A DNA stretch of 64,000 nt from Siphonodentalium dalli (Eukaryota > Mollusca > Scaphopoda > Gadilida > Siphonodentaliidae), in assembly GCA_032622095.1 (NCBI GenBank), contig CP136061.1, forward strand, positions 116,694,754 to 116,758,753. Reading direction: 5' to 3'. The translations under genes were made by a program, and so were the position numbers. This document shows positions 36,540 to 47,749 of the stretch, in pieces; the first letter of the stretch is position 1; each line of letters begins with the position of its first letter. Under the pieces are notes generated by a model that was not told the origin of the DNA, made no database searches, and worked only from the letters and a program-made list of their open reading frames with translations.

Positions 36540-37140
36540 AAAACTGAAATAAATAAACTTGTCTTGATATAAATAAAGCCTAGATCATTGTATGCATGGA
36601 AAGGGAGTGAGGAACTGTCTCAAACATTAATGTGACTATCAATGGCTAGACTATAACTGTCATCACACTGTTTATCAGTGAATCAAGCCAATCAGTGAAT
36701 TATTTGCATGTCTATCAACTGATATGATCTGTGACTCTCACAACACCTAAATTATACAAGTCTGGCATAGTGACTGTCATTTATTATAACAGACGTTGCT
36801 CCAGTAGACTAACAAAAGTGTTAAGGCATGATGCTAGATAATGGGCTGGTTAACATACTAATCGGGAAATGGTTAGAAATTATGGAATTGTGTGTATCCT
36901 GTACAATGACCTAAGTTTGAATATATAAATAAACTTGTCCTGGTGTAACTAGTGCCTAAATCATTATGTGCATGGAAAAAGAGCGAACAACAGTCTCAAA
37001 CATTAATGTGACTATCAATGGGTAGGTAATATCTGTCCTCAGTGCATCAAGCCAATCAGTGAATTATTTGCACGTCTGTCAACTCAGATGATCTTTCACA
37101 GGACCTAAATATCCAAGTCTTGTATAGTGCTATGACTGCT
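36540..37140. repeat. Tandem duplication of about 370-bp period
   Basis: The block 36545-36790 (aaataaacttgtc; tctcaaacattaatgtgact; aagccaatcagtgaattatt) recurs at 36925-37140. The piece between them (36806-36915: gtagactaaca, gataatgggctggtt, ttgtgtgtatcct) recurs at about 41032-41140, on the far side of the LINE. Confidence 0.8.
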
Positions 37141-37146
37141 TGTCAC

Positions 37147-37480
37147 CTATATATAAACAAGTAGGATCTGTCCGGATTTTCTCTCTCAGACCCCTGGACC
37201 GAGTTCAACCAAATTTGGCGTGATGACTCGGGGTACACTGGCTGATGTTATAATGCTGTTATTCAAAATTTTGAATAAAAAAAAATTAAATTGGTTTTGT
37301 TAAATTGAGCAAGGAATTCAATCTAAAAAAATAAATAAATTAAAACAATATAACAATATAATCAAAATGTTTAATGATCAAGATGTGTTTGAAGCGCACA
37401 AAGTGGCCGCCGTTAAATAAAGGCTCTGTCTAGATCAAAATATGCGCGAAGTCCCACAAAGGGAGCCACATATATCTTTG
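37147..37480 (+). mobile_element. Degenerate short Helitron-like element
   Basis: It begins tatatataaacaagtaggat, then tgtccggattttct and gacccctggaccga. It ends in a region with two gcgcacaaag/gcgcgaag words, all of which align in order with the complete element at 50784-51128. The exact TC start and CTAG end are lost. Confidence 0.65.
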
Positions 37481-37855
37481 ACGCTGAATATATTCGGGAG
37501 CCTGTTACTTTACTTTAAACATATTTTATTTGTAATAATACAAAGTGGATTGGGGCACAAGTTACATAACTTAAAGAGCCCCTCTCCAGTATACATTGTT
37601 ACAAAATTACATAATTGACAAAGTGGCACAATAAGTAACTTATTTACAGCTGTGTGGAATGTGAGAGAATGGTGACTGGTGAATGATGATCTTGCGGATC
37701 GTTAGGAAAGGATGATGTAAGGTGGTGGGGGTGCCAACGTCGATTGTGTTTATTTAAAACATTGTTATGGCCGAGCAAGTACCAGGTCGAAAAAAATCAA
37801 TAAACAACAATAAACATATTTATGTCCTACTTATTAATTAAGTTAATATCATTTG

Positions 37856-39073
37856 TCAGAAACGTTTAGTTTCCGTAATAAAATGTTGTACTATTTTGAA
37901 CAACTTCACATTTTGTTTTATATCTATGTTTTGGATGTCAGAAAGTAAATCATTCATATGTGTTAATTTGAGTCCTTCTCTGTGTAGCGAATGATACATT
38001 TCTATTCGTTCTGATTGGTACAGGGAACACATGCAAATGTAATGATATGCATCTTCGCATTGGTTGCCGCATGCGCAACGTGGGCTGTCAGATATGTAGT
38101 TTTGGAATTTATCAGACTTTAGATCACTGCAATAGTTCCGTAATTTTGCGTGAAGTACGTTACATTGCCTGCGTCCCGTGTAGAAATACCTCGGGGGTCT
38201 AGTGACGGGGTCAATTATTCTAAGATACGTTTTGAAATCTGAAATTGTGGGGGCATCTGTTATTACGGACGGCATGTCATTCCACGCTTTTATGGTTGAA
38301 GGGAAAAATGACTTTTTGTAATTCTCAGTGTTACTGAAATATGTGTAAAAAATTTCGGGATATCTGAATTCATACTCTGATATGTCAGCTATTCTGGGTG
38401 GTAATATGTTTGTGAGATAAATAGGGGCATTCCGATTGATAATGTTGTACATAGTTTGTAATTTGTGTAATTCACGCCTCCTCCTCAGTGGGGGCCAGAC
38501 TACTTCTTTCATTGTGTTTATATCAGAGACTGATCGTGTGAGTCCACTGACTATTCTGGCTGCATCAATGTGTAACCGTTCAAGTTTATCCATTTGATAT
38601 TTAGGTGCATTTGCCCATACTACATCGGCATAATCATATAATGGTAAAATATACGTTTTATATATGTTTTCTAGGGTCTTCCTATCGAGCTGGTATTTAA
38701 ATCTTCTTAGTTGTGATAAACGCGAGGCTATTCTTTTAATAGTTGCATTGATATGATTGTTCCATGACATATTTGATTGGAGTTCAAGGCCGATGTGTTT
38801 ATGTGTCTCAACAAAGGATATAGTATCATTATTAAAGGTTAAATTAGGAGTATCGCCGGATGTGCCAGTCAAAGAGTACGACATGCCCATCGTTTTTGAG
38901 GGATTAAAATTGACTAGCCAATTGTTTGACCATCTTGATATGTTTTCAAGATCCTTGTTCATGGTTTGCGCCAATTCATTTAGGTCGTGGTGCTCGTTAG
39001 TAATGCAAGTGTCGTCAGCGTACATTCTCGTAACAGAACAGATGTTGTCTGTTAAATCATTGATGTAAACCAA
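37856..39073 (-). pseudogene. LINE ORF2 C-terminal part: RT palm/thumb and zinc knuckle
   Basis: The frame opens with VYINDLTDNI and MYADDT, the second catalytic motif (Y/FADD), at residues 18-21. It passes through the thumb, the segment KSFFPSTIKAWNDMP and DFKTYLR, and ends with CACGNQCEDAYHYICMC, a Cys/His knuckle typical of this LINE group. The ATG at 39073 is internal. The true frame continues upstream through SYGVRGKSLKWLGDYLNN to the deletion at about 39220, interrupted by the TAA. Confidence 0.85.
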
Positions 39074-39203
39074 AAATAGAAAAGGGCCTAGGATTTAGCC
39101 TTGTGGCACGCCCGCTGGGATGATCTCATAGCTAGAAAAGCTGTTGTTAACTAATACGTGCTGCTGTCGGTTATTTAAATAGTCTCCTAGCCATTTCAAA
39201 GAT

Positions 39204-40988
39204 TTACCACGAACTCCATAACTCGAATGCCTTTGATATATCACAAAAAATAGAACATGTATACAGTCCATTGTCGAGAGATTGACACAGGTGATTGTAT
39301 AGATCTATGAGTTGTTGAGAAGTGCTTTGCCCTGGCATGAAACCCGACTGACGTAAGAATAGTAGTTCGTTTTTTTTAAAGAAATCCCTGATCTGTTTTA
39401 ATACAACTTTCTCAAATATTTTCCACAAGCAGGGTAGAAGGGAAATAGGACGATAGTTCTTGCTATCAGCGGGGTCGTCTTTTTTAAAGATGGGGACAAC
39501 ATTAGCCTTTTTCCATACAGATGGACATGTCATGCTATCAAGAGATTTTCTGAAGATTAAAACTAATGGACGAGCAATTGATTCTGCGGTAGCTAGGAGC
39601 ATTTTTGCACTAATTCCATCGTAGCCATGGGCTTTGTTTAATTTAAGTGATTTAATTGCCAAAATTATTTCATCTTCGGTGAACTCAAAGTCCTCCATCG
39701 TGTTGTTACAACGAGAATTGAACACAGGTAAACTGTGGTTTGAGTCGTTTATTGATGAGTTAGAAATGAAGCTCTGGTTTAATATGTTAGCCTTGTCAAG
39801 ATCATCAGTCGCGTACACGGTTCCATTTACGTTTATGGTATTTATATGGGCATTCGAGTAGTATAGGGGTGGAACATTCGTTGTTTTCTTTTTACATAGT
39901 AGGTAATTCATTAGTTGCCAGAATTCGCGGGGAGATGATGATTCTTTCATGCGGTCTTCCAATTTTTCATCAAATTTCGATTTCGCGAACTTTTTCATGT
40001 TATTTACTTTATTTCCACATTGCTTATATTTTTGCCATGTGTTGGGATTATTATTTTTTATGGCTTTGGTACGTAGCCTTTCGCGTTTGCGAATTTCTCT
40101 TCGGATTTCTGAGTTAAACCAGATTTTATCCTTGGGCCGAACCGTAACAGTGGATTGGGGAATTGTATCGTTCATTACTGACATAAATTTATTTTGGAAA
40201 AGTATGGTAGCTGAATCGGTGTCGAGGCACTTAAGGAGATCATCCCAGTTTGTGTTACCGAGTATTTCGTTGGCTCTTTCAAAATTTGCTCTGGAGTAGT
40301 TCCATACTACTCTCTGGAACGAAGTTACTTGTGAATAATCATAAGCTAGTGGCACATATACACCTAAGTGGCCAGAGACTCCCGGGTTTATTACTTCAGC
40401 TTCTAGTACACGAAGGGAATTGCCGATAATAATTGGGTCTAATAATGTACTCGATGATTTTGCCACTCTTGTAGGGGAAGTTATAACGTTTTTGATGCTA
40501 TATCGGTCAATTATTTCCTTCAACTTCGATGAATTGTCTAGAAGGTTGGAATTGTAGTCACCCGTGATAATAATATTTTCGGTTATATCAAGTGCGTCTG
40601 ATATCGATGATTCTAAGTACACCCAATAGTTTGGATCACAGTACTGGTCTGATCTATATGACATTCCCAGTAGGATATGACTTTTCTTAGAGAATATTTC
40701 AAACCATAATATTGATGAGTCAAATTCTAGTTCATATCTACGCCTATATATGATGTGTGTCGCGAACATTACACATATTCCTCCACCGCGAGAGTCGCGA
40801 TCCTTTCGAACAGGATCTTGATAACCAGGAATTTTTATTTTTTCTGAAGAGAAAGATGGGTCCAGGTGAGTTTCGCTGAAACACAGAACATCGAAATCAT
40901 TGATCATATGAACAATTTTTTCTAGTTTATTTCGAATACTTCTGATATTATACTGGAAAATTGAAATTGTGTGATTGATTTGATTCAT
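39204..40988 (-). pseudogene. LINE ORF2 N-terminal part: APE endonuclease and RT fingers
   Basis: Residues about 1-230 form an APE-like endonuclease: FQYNIRSIRNK, CFSETHLD, GMSYRSD, IIITGDYNSN and GVSGHLGVYV carry the expected Asn, Glu, Tyr, Asp/Asn and His. A basic linker (about 290-350) follows. RT blocks then start near 440: WKKANVVPIFKK, NYRPISLLPCLWKIFEKV, RQSGFMPGQST and SIFCDISKAF with the first palm Asp. After AFE the reading runs into ELWSSW and stops because of the deletion/frameshift. The frame is otherwise clean over 594 codons, so the damage is recent. Confidence 0.85.
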
Positions 40989-41149
40989 GACCTGTTTCAG
41001 CTAGTTTAGTATAATAGAAGTAAGTTGATCGAGTAGACTAACATAAGTGGTATGGAACATGTTAGATAATGGGCTGGTTGACAGACTAATCAGAAAATTG
41101 TTAGAAATTAAGAAATTGTGTGTATCCTACACAATGACTAGGTTTACAG

Positions 41150-42690
41150 ATGATCAGCAATTTATAAAACAAAAAATTCAATTAAAAAGAGCTTCTGAAA
41201 CAGGTTACACTGTTATTTGAACTAAATGAGATCATTCCCAGTCTTATGAGTGATATCAGTAGAGTTCTATGTGGTTTTAGGCCAACTGTAGTGAAATTTT
41301 GGGGGTGGGTGTCAAACAATTGGGAGTAAAATGAGTTTTTTTGCAGGATCGGGGGTGGTGGGTCCCCGAAAATGCCAGATGCAAAAAAAAAAACGGCATA
41401 CCTTCCTGCAAATTTTTTACTACCCCCTGATTTATTAATATTTTATATTATAACCTCCCTGTCTGCAATGTTAGCCAAACCAAGGTATCAGTAGAGTTAC
41501 TCATCTTTAGTTGCAATACACTGCATTATTCACTCTTGCCATGTTTTATGGTGGGTTAACACATTTAATAAGCTTACTTTAGAAAATGTTCATGTAGACA
41601 TGTGTGGATAACTTTAGGAATATCGAATTGTGTGTATGTACCTGTACCAGTACACTAAGTAGGTCAGTGAAGTATTTTGTGTTTACCTTTTCACAAATAA
41701 CTATAATGACTAGATCGTTGGTATAAAGAGACCCTTATAACGTGTGCACGTACGGTCGTGTATAAATAAAGCATATATTTCAATATATCTGACATTTGTA
41801 GATTAATATTAGACATATAAACATTGAAGTGTATCTCTATAGTAAAACTGCATAACACAAACTAAATATAAATTTTTAAACATAAACATTTCAAAAGGCA
41901 TGGCAACATCCGCATGGAGTTGGCATGGCTTGTCAGCAGCAAACCAAAACCAAACATGATGCACAATATACTACTTCACACCTTACTGAAACGAACATAC
42001 ATGTACATTGTGATTTATGATACCGGTATTAAAATCTAATATAGTGGTTACTTCCTTGTCAGACTACAATGTTATCTCAATCATCAAAACCAATAGAGTT
42101 ACTCCTCTTTAATTTCAATATGCTACACTGTCCAGTTTGTACATGTTTTGTGGTTGATTAATACTTTAATGGAAAATGTTCTACAAAACACTTGTATAAA
42201 CTTATAATTAAACTATTTATGTAGGATATACGTGATTATTTTTAATGTGCGTTTTAGGTCCATATAGAGCTTATTTGAGATAAAAATACGCTCTATATGG
42301 GCGTAAAATGTGTCCTTCAAAATAAGCGTGTATATAGCATATTTCAATATGATATAAGCTCATAAAGGCACTATTTATTCTACAGTTTCATAATTTTCTT
42401 CTGTTTTAGGCTCGGGAAAACATCGCGACTTATCGCAGCGCCATCTACACCGGAAGTCCGACTATGGAAACCTCGTGAACAAAAGTTGTTAATCGTAACT
42501 GTGGGTATAATTGTAGGTATAAACATTTCCCATACGTTTTAACGCAAAGTGATAATCATACAGTAGGGACTACACTGTTCCTGACATTCTGTGACCTCCA
42601 CACAGTGCAGTTGCTCTGTCTATTTATAGCGATTGCATGTTGATGGAAATCACAGTAAAGTAATTCCGCGGGAAAATATAATTCCAAGTT
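41150..42690. other. Intergenic, nothing recognised
   Basis: It contains an inverted partner of the 36250 region: tttgcaggaaggtatgcc reads on the - strand near 41387-41410. A further word pair is gcgtgtatatag/atataagctc. No gene. Confidence 0.4.
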
Positions 42691-42700
42691 GACACGTTAA

Positions 42701-43400
42701 AGGCACGGGTGGCGTTCGTTGCAGAAATATTCATATTTGTTCAAATCGCCATCAACACTTGGAATATTAAAGGTGGATTATCTCTTTGTAAACATGTATT
42801 ATATAGTTACCGGGGTATAAAATATTATATCTGAATCGAAGACTCCTGTCCGGAAATGCTTCTATCGATTAATATTAATTTTATTTCGAATATTTTCTGG
42901 TCTAAAAAGGTGTGTTTGTTCAGCTAACGAACAATATTGGTTACTGTTAACAGAGACCAAACATTATATTGTGCAATTTTGTCACAAATAAACGTCAATT
43001 ATACTCATTATCGCTTATATCTGTGGAACAAAACAGTACAAACAACCAATCTGTGACATTTGACATTCGTTGCGTAGCCGTAGGAACAGCCCAGTGCTCT
43101 ATATCGCAATACGGTCTCATCCGAATGGTCGGTTCTAAAAATAGTAACATAAATGGGCCCGATTTAATATTCGAAATAAAATCAATATTAATTGATAGAA
43201 GCTTTTCCGGACATAGGTCTTCAGTTCATATCTATTATTTTATACCCACGCAACTATTTAAAATTTGTTATTTAAAGAGATAATCCATCTTTAAAAGTTG
43301 TGTTCATATGCCAAACATAATCAGCGCGTAAATAGTATATTGTCGTCAAGACGTGCGATGGTCTATGTAAACAAGAGCCTTCTCGTGCTACAGAAGTTAT
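42701..43400 (-). mobile_element. Family B MITE end, split by a family A MITE
   Basis: The family B terminal sequence starts after TTAA (42697-42700) with aggcacgggtggcgttcgtt. It is interrupted at 42771-43294 by a family A element plus one TTAA, and resumes with aagttgtgttcatatgccaa and cataatcagcgcgtaaatag. The complement of the complete copy at 44315-44835 shows the uninterrupted order. The remainder beyond about 43400 is missing or replaced. Confidence 0.85.
42771..43290 (+). mobile_element. TTAA-flanked MITE, family A, copy 2 (complete)
   Basis: It is 520 bp, flanked by TTAA (42767-42770 and 43291-43294). The inverted ends are aggtggattatctctttgta and the complement agatggattatctctttaa, with similarity for about 130 bases. 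The insertion point is a TTAA within the family B element (ggaatattaaaa in the empty homolog), which proves TTAA duplication. No ORF. Confidence 0.9.
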
Positions 43401-43595
43401 AAAAAGTGTTGAAATGTTATAAGTCGAAAAGGGTTGTAAGTGTGATATAAACATGCAGGTGATCCATAAACAGTTATCAGATTGTTCACTAGTAGCGACG
43501 TCTGCATTGAGTATGGGGCACCGGTTCTCACCAAACAACATTATACACAAATGATAGGCTAAAAATGCTAATATGTGCACTTCACTGCGTCCCAT

Positions 43596-44077
43596 CGACT
43601 TGGCGGTGGGTATCCTGTGAAAATATTTCCACCCGTCAAAAACCGCCACAAACAGAAAGAACAACAAAATGTAGACATACTTTGTCCGTATACAAATAAG
43701 AAATATCGCATAAACAGTATGTTATTGTCATATTTTTGACCATTGTTATGTAAACAAAAGCATAAAAAGTTACTTTTCTGGTGTTTGTTTATATTATGAT
43801 GGTAAACATAAAGAGCGTTCTTTGTGGGTGAATTCATGATATGGAACGAATAAAGAGCGTTTATGCCATTTGTGTGTGATTAGCCATCAGCATTGTGTTG
43901 TCTTCTGTAACACAATCAGGCTCTTGCTTAGTAAAATATAGTAAATCTGTATGATAACATGCTATGTACGCGATGGTCATGGTATATATGAACGAACTGT
44001 ATGCGTTTTAATGTTTTTCTGTTTACGGTGATTGGAACAAATATGAATATTTTCGACAACTAAGGCCTCACGTGCCT
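43596..44077 (+). mobile_element. Family B MITE, copy 2 (left end truncated)
   Basis: It matches 46193-46685 almost base for base from ttggcggtgggtatcctg to aaggcctcacgtgcct, followed by TTAA (44078-44081). The outer 15-20 bases of the left terminus are missing. It contains paired ataaagagcgtt words about 50 bases apart. Confidence 0.85.
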
Positions 44078-44314
44078 TTAATAACTCCGTCAAAAAAATT
44101 TCCATCATCTATATACATGTTGCACATCTTCAATATATGGGCAACAATATTCTGAAGTTTCAAATCTCTGGGATGAAATATGTAGGAGGAGATGATTACA
44201 CCATGAAGATACTCAAAAGTGTGACGGACGGACAAACGGACGAACGGACGCCAATGCGTCTTTCTTGGTAATTAGTAGGTATATTTTGGAGCTCTAAGAA
44301 CCATGTGGCTTTAA

Positions 44315-44835
44315 AGATACGGGCGGCCTTGATGGTGGGTATGTCGTTAAAATATTCACCTCCGTCAAAAACCGCCATGAACAGAAAGAATAGTAAAATA
44401 TAGACAGACCTTGTTCTTAAACCAATCAGAAATATGGCATAAACAGTATGTTATTGCCAATTTTGTTTGCTTAATTGTTATGTAAACAAAAGCAAAAAAC
44501 GTTCCGTTTTCTGGCTTTTGTTTATATCCGGATATAGTAAACATAAAGAGCGTTATTTGTTACTGTTTTCCTGATATGGAAATAATAAAGAGCGTTTATA
44601 TCATTTGTGTGTGATTAACCAATAGAATTGCGCTGTGTTATGTAAACAGAAGCACAACTTCTGTAATACGAGCAGGCTCTTGTTTACGTACACCATCGTA
44701 CGTCTTCACGACAATATACTATTTACGCGCTGATTATGTTTGGCATATGAACAAAACTATACATATTTTAATATTCCTTCCGTTGATGGCGATTTGAATT
44801 AATATGAATATCTGCAACGAACACCGCCCGTACCT
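44315..44835 (+). mobile_element. Family B MITE, copy 3 (complete, TTAA duplication)
   Basis: TTAA lies at 44311-44314 and 44836-44839. The termini are agatacgggcggccttgatg and the complement aggtacgggcggtgttcgtt. Its body carries the ataaagagcgtt words and tgttatgtaaacaaaagc. No coding capacity. Confidence 0.9.
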
Positions 44836-44849
44836 TTAACTATCAGTCT

Positions 44850-45390
44850 GAAATAAGATGACACATAAAGAGCGTTCTTCGTTAGTGTTTTCCTGATATG
44901 GTAAATATAAAGAGCGTTTATCTCATTATGTGCGAAAATGGATACAATTCTGACTTGAAATTTTTTTTCTCCATTTATATCAGCATTCAGTGAATTTATC
45001 GACCTATTCTATTCGCTCCTTGCTAAAAGGCGTACCGATTGGCCTATACATAGCTAGCACAATGTTTCCGCTAGACCCTTCTTGGGGAGTATATTCGATA
45101 TCAATGACGCCATAATGATCGAAACTGTCGGTCCAAATGAACCAATACGCCTTAGCCATCAAGTACATAACCATTCAAATAATTATTATCTCAATGGCAG
45201 CTGTATTCATTCGAGAACATCTGGAAAGTCTCATGCATTGATCGCGCTTCCAACATATATTGATATTCGATTTATACCTTGAGATACCCGGTACTCGTAT
45301 CAACAGATGCCCTGTCTGATTTGACACCACAAAACTACAATCTGCACCAATATATAATTAAATCGGAACCATGCACCCGACCCGCATAGC
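44850..45390. other. Family B fragment and unrecognised DNA
   Basis: 44870-44935 repeats the cataaagagcgttctt...gatatgg...aaagagcgttta core of family B. The rest has no gene. Confidence 0.5.
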
Positions 45391-45392
45391 AG

Positions 45393-45775
45393 ATATAGAT
45401 ACTTTAAGTGATGTGAAACACTCCGGTTGGGTGACCAAATAGAAATGGAGAATAATCTTGCTCAAAGTAGTTATTTTTATGAATATTAATCCAAATTTAC
45501 AACACACCATCAGTCTTATATATTTATTAAATGCAATGAATGTCGACGGAGAAATCATTTGCGTTAGTTTATCGCCGATTGTTGCGTCCCGAATCGAGAT
45601 GTAAATATTTACAATTGAGCTGAATTGAGCGTAATTCAGACGGTGTTTTCTATGGAGTTGTATGGTCGATTTCTTTGAGATTTTGGGCGATGATAGTAGA
45701 ATGCTACATTCCTCCAGTTCGCACAGCGCCTGAGTACTAATTTATCAGTTCCACGCACCCGAACAAGTCCATAAT
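45393..45775 (-). mobile_element. 5'-truncated copy of the 27-30 kb LINE (3' end only)
   Basis: The words gtgatgtgaaac, ggtgaccaaatagaaat, ataatcttgctcaaagtagt, gcgtcccgaatcgaga and gaatgctacattcc follow the order of 27550-27880. The copy holds the 3' UTR and the last few codons of ORF2, the usual result of incomplete target-primed reverse transcription. Confidence 0.85.
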
Positions 45776-46192
45776 ATGTCTTTAATGACGGTATTTTTTA
45801 CCATCTATAGATACTTAATTATACACCATATACGCCCATCGAACCCACCATTACGTTATATACAACTTAATAATGGACTTACTACGGACACAGTATCGAG
45901 AGGGTGATAACCCAATATATAACGTACTTTCAACGAAATATATGAGATCTCTGAAACAATTTACAACACCATAATTGACCAACTTTGGGCGTATGTAATT
46001 CAACTTAACCTATTGTGTGGATGGGCTTGTGTGAGGTTTTTGGGCCATTCTTTAAAATCACTTCTTCGAAAAAAATATTCTTTAAACAAGAAATTATGGC
46101 ATTGACATCCATGTAAAAAAGGACGAACGTTCAGTCACGACCTGCACTAGACTAATATGTGTTGACTTATATGAACGACAAGATTTAATTAA

Positions 46193-46685
46193 AGGTACGG
46201 TTGGCCTTGGCGGTGGGTATCCTGTGAAAATATTTCCAACCGTCAAAAACCGCCACAAACAGAAAGAACAACAAAATGTAGACAGACTTTGTCCGTATTC
46301 AAATAAGAAATATCGCACAAACAGTATGTTATTGTCATATTTTTGACCATTGTTATGTAAACAAAAACATAACAAGTTACTTTTCTGGTGTTTGTTTATA
46401 TTATGATGGTAAACATAAAGAGCGTTCTTTGTGGGTGAATTCCTGATATGGAACGAATAAAGAGCGTTTATGCCATTTGTGTGTGATTAGACAGCAGCAT
46501 TGTGTTGTCTTCTGTAACACAATCAGGCTCTTGCTTATGTAACTATAGTAAATCTTTATGATAACATGCTGTTTACGCGATGGTCATGGTATATATGAAC
46601 GAAACTGTATGCGTTTTAATGTTTTTCTGTTTACGATGATTGGAACAAATATGAATATTTTCGACAACTAAGGCCTCACGTGCCT
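46193..46685 (+). mobile_element. Family B MITE, copy 4
   Basis: The left end follows TTAA (46189-46192) with aggtacggttggccttggcg. The right end is aaggcctcacgtgcct before TATAA, a mutated target site. It is nearly identical to 43596-44077, including the two ataaagagcgtt words. Confidence 0.85.
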
Positions 46686-46689
46686 ATAA

Positions 46690-47580
46690 CTATAAATATT
46701 TATTATAACCAATTACGTACACGAAGTTGGTTGCTTGTAGTAGGGGGATTGGGTCTGTACCTCATAATTATCATATTGTACTTTCGTGGCCATTTTTGTC
46801 GACTGGCCCATATGCCCATTATCAATTTGGATGAAATATTAGTTGTACTCGCCTCCACACCCTTGGCTTTGGTTGGAAATTGGGGTTATTATGAGTGAGA
46901 ATTTGGGTTTACCCCCCTCATAACTTGGATTGTTTGTTTGTTTCAAATCACAACCCAAATCATTAGAATATAAGTAAGAAAGAACATTCAATTTCCAAGA
47001 ACATGTTTTTGTTTGTATCTGTACAAATTCTATAGTGATTTTATAGGTTGGGATTTGATCAGTTTGATTACAATTGCATGGAGCTACATTTATACAAGCG
47101 CGGACTCGGAGCCATTCACTATGAAACATCATCAACCCAACCAAACCTAATGCCAACGTTAACCATGGCAACATTATGCCTGCTTTGTGTGCTATGAGGC
47201 GTCGCTGTCAAAACGTCAATAAATTTTGCGGGGAAATGCGCGTGCCAATATGACGTCGCTTTGGATACAACATATGACGTAACCTAACAGTTTACGTGAA
47301 CTAAAGAAAAGTTTATTTACTGATATCACAAACATTTTAGACATTTACGAGATGAGTCATGTTGTTTTCGCCATGTGGCTAACGAAAATGTGCAGCTTTA
47401 CGTAATTTCCGTCATTTTCCGAATGGCATAACAACCCGAGTCATATCGGCAACATTTATGATTTAAGTAATGATTATTGTTTAATGTATAAACCATGTAA
47501 TGTCTTCACGCAATGAATACTGTTATGTTAACTATGTGAAAAGTAACATTTTGTAGTTTTAATTTAATTTCAATGACGTT
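46690..47580. other. Intergenic, nothing recognised
   Basis: Overlapping frames (for example 111 codons at 46839-47174 on the - strand) show no domain. No repeat partner was noticed. Confidence 0.35.
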
Positions 47581-47646
47581 TCAAGATGGCGGCCCCTCAA
47601 ATTCAAGATGGCGGCGCCCCTAATTCAAGATGGCGGCGCCCATGTT
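47581..47646 (+). promoter_or_regulatory. Three 22-bp repeats each with a YY1-type word
   Basis: tcaagatggcggc recurs at 47581, 47603 and 47625, exactly 22 bases apart, with gcccc(t)(a)aat spacers. CAAGATGGCGGC is the classic strong YY1 binding word. It lies next to a GC/CpG-rich patch (about 47640-47750) in AT-rich DNA. No coding start was recognised within 300 bases, so it may be a lone element, an unannotated promoter or a small tandem repeat. Confidence 0.5.
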
Positions 47647-47679
47647 CGAAAGCGAACTTAGTATGTAGGTGTATTACAC

Positions 47680-47745
47680 CTAGTATATAGAACCAGCGCA
47701 AGTGTTGCTGCGCAACACATGCGCGGCTGGGCTGCGCCCAGCTGG
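47680..47745. repeat. Adjacent GC-rich hairpins (possible Helitron-type end)
   Basis: gtgttgctgcgcaacac and gctgggctgcgcccagc are two perfect short hairpins, with ctag at about 47681. On the - strand this order, hairpin then CTAG, resembles a Helitron 3' end. The base after CTAG is G and not T, and no matching 5' end was found, so the assignment is weak. Confidence 0.35.
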
Positions 47746-47749
47746 TCGT

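Larger units (their letters stand above)
37510..40990 (-). mobile_element. CR1/Jockey-like LINE, nearly complete ORF2, two lesions
   Basis: The 3' UTR (37855-37510) ends in aaataaaatatgttta. ORF2 spans 40988-37856 in two frames. The break falls at about 39220, between the catalytic motif CDISKAF and the following text, where roughly a dozen codons are missing and the frame shifts. In the continuing frame a TAA at about 39095 replaces the Ser of the family motif 'GVPQGSILGP'. No ORF1 was recognised, so the copy may be 5'-truncated. The flanking repeat at 36806 and 41032 marks the host DNA on both sides. Confidence 0.85.

Noticed and set aside
39634-40299. Hydrophobic + strand frames opposite the LINE
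   Set aside because: Shadows of the LINE ORF2 on the other strand.
43272-43667. 131-codon - strand frame
   Set aside because: It runs across the end of one MITE and the start of another, so it is accidental.
46839-47174. 111-codon - strand frame
   Set aside because: No domain; composition not clearly coding.
47680-47745. Helitron 3' end on the - strand
   Set aside because: Hairpin and CTAG are present but the following base is not T and no 5' end was found; kept only as a weak repeat call.
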